A stretch of 5,426 bases of DNA, from the NCBI GenBank assembly GCA_030150795.1, contig JASLFF010000608.1:1-5426 (forward strand), given 5' to 3'. Below the pieces are notes generated by a model, which did not search any database, was not told the origin of the DNA, and worked only from the letters and a program-made list of their open reading frames with translations. This document shows, piece by piece, positions 5,259-5,426 of this stretch. Numbering within the stretch: position 1 is the stretch's first letter; the number at the start of each line of letters is the position of its first letter. The position numbers and the translations under genes were made by a program. The DNA is from Terriglobales bacterium (lineage in GTDB: Bacteria; Acidobacteriota; Terriglobia; Terriglobales; Gp1-AA117).

Positions 5259-5294
5259 AAATTGGTCGGGGCGACAGGATTTGAACCTGTGACC
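5259..5294 (-). repeat. tRNA-Pro 3' end (proximal att-like repeat)
   Basis: The copy of the 36-base direct repeat that belongs to the intact tRNA-Pro gene: the last 32 bases of the tRNA (5263-5294) plus four bases beyond the CCA. Identical to 4549-4584; identity ends at 5295 on one side and 5258 on the other. Confidence 0.9.
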
Positions 5295-5339
5295 CCCTGC
5301 GCCCAAGGCAGGTGCGCTACCAGGCTGCGCTACGCCCCG
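5263..5339 (-). tRNA. tRNA-Pro (anticodon TGG)
   Basis: A complete 77-base cloverleaf with encoded CCA. The acceptor strands CGGGGCG and CGCCCCG pair fully, with discriminator A. The D-arm is GCGC...GCGC with AGCCTGGTA in the loop. The anticodon arm is CCTGC-CTTGGGC-GCAGG with anticodon TGG, reading Pro CCA and, by wobble, other CCN codons. The T-arm is ACAGG-TTCAAAT-CCTGT. CCA is followed by ATTTTTC. The last 32 bases are repeated exactly 710 bases downstream. Confidence 0.97.
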
Positions 5340-5363
5340 ACAGGATGATGCAGGGAGATTTCC

Positions 5364-5369
5364 ATTCTA
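5364..5369 (-). promoter_or_regulatory. candidate -10 box of the tRNA-Pro promoter
   Basis: TAGAAT on the minus strand (5 of 6 with TATAAT), its edge 24 bases before the tRNA 5' end, a normal distance for a tRNA promoter. No convincing -35 is found at 16-18 bases. An inverted repeat CCGATT...AATCGG (5371-5389) lies directly upstream of it. Confidence 0.35.
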
Positions 5370-5426
5370 ACCGATTTTCCCCGAATCGGGATTTTGCACC
5401 CGAGTTGGCGTCGGCAGCTTCCTGTC

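Larger units (their letters stand above)
4549..5294 (-). mobile_element. minimal tRNA-Pro island carrying a toxin-antitoxin pair
   Basis: A 710-base unit bounded by exact 36-base direct repeats of the tRNA-Pro 3' end, holding only the antitoxin and toxin genes. The copy at the tRNA keeps the gene intact, as expected if integration rebuilt the tRNA. Parts of the unit are AT-rich compared with the flanks: bases 4681-4740 have 22 G/C of 60, against 42 of 60 in one kaiC stretch at 1561-1620 (hand counts, selected stretches). No integrase or excisionase is present. It may be a non-autonomous element, the remains of a larger island, or a duplication by another route. Confidence 0.55.

Noticed and set aside
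4921..5292. 123-codon plus-strand ORF over the antitoxin and tRNA end
   Set aside because: Antisense to the DUF433 gene and reading into the tRNA. Its tail is the usual false translation of a tRNA 3' end.
5371..5389. Hairpin CCGATT...AATCGG upstream of tRNA-Pro as a terminator
   Set aside because: On the minus strand only two T follow the stem. On the plus strand there is no gene for it to terminate in the window. At most it is a terminator remnant or regulatory repeat.
1..5426. CRISPR array or insertion sequence
   Set aside because: No regularly spaced repeats and no transposase or integrase fragment seen. The only long direct repeat is the tRNA-Pro 3' end.

Overview
All recognisable genes in this window are read from the minus strand, so transcription runs from position 5426 towards 1. 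The gene set (KaiB/KaiC without KaiA, a degenerate receiver, an FmdE-like protein, secreted and lipid-anchored proteins of types I associate with Acidobacteriota, and a DUF433/DUF5615 toxin-antitoxin pair) points to a soil-type bacterium, most likely an acidobacterium. This is an inference from protein resemblance; no phylogenetic marker protein is present.

Layout in transcription order: (1) tRNA-Pro(TGG), 5263-5339, with an encoded CCA. (2) A toxin-antitoxin pair, DUF433 antitoxin (4956-5213) and DUF5615 PIN-like toxin (4591-4956), held between two exact 36-base copies of the tRNA-Pro 3' end (4549-4584 and 5259-5294). A third, decayed tRNA-3'-end-like stretch lies just beyond (about 4501-4539). 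(3) A two-gene unit: an exported protein of unknown function (3823-4473) overlapping by ATGA an FmdE-family protein with a C-terminal zinc ribbon (3242-3826). (4) A small acidic lipoprotein (2564-3145) followed by a clear Rho-independent terminator. (5) A 303-base gap that probably holds the promoter and leader of the last operon. (6) A Kai operon: pseudo-receiver (1775-2260), KaiC-like double ATPase (281-1741), and KaiB-like protein (1-294, running off the window), with kaiC and kaiB overlapping by 14 bases.

How the genes may work together: KaiC and KaiB homologues form a KaiA-less timing or stress-response module. The KaiC ends before the KaiA-binding tail and keeps a phosphosite cluster in the variant form T...SS. 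A receiver-like protein lacking the phospho-acceptor aspartate opens the operon and may be a protein-interaction partner rather than a phosphorelay member.

The most unusual structure is the 710-base unit at the tRNA gene. A toxin-antitoxin cassette sits immediately downstream of, and in the same direction as, tRNA-Pro, bounded by a duplication of the tRNA 3' end. No integrase is present and I see no convincing promoter in the 49 bases between the tRNA and the antitoxin. It looks like a minimal or remnant tRNA-targeted island that may be expressed by read-through from the tRNA promoter.
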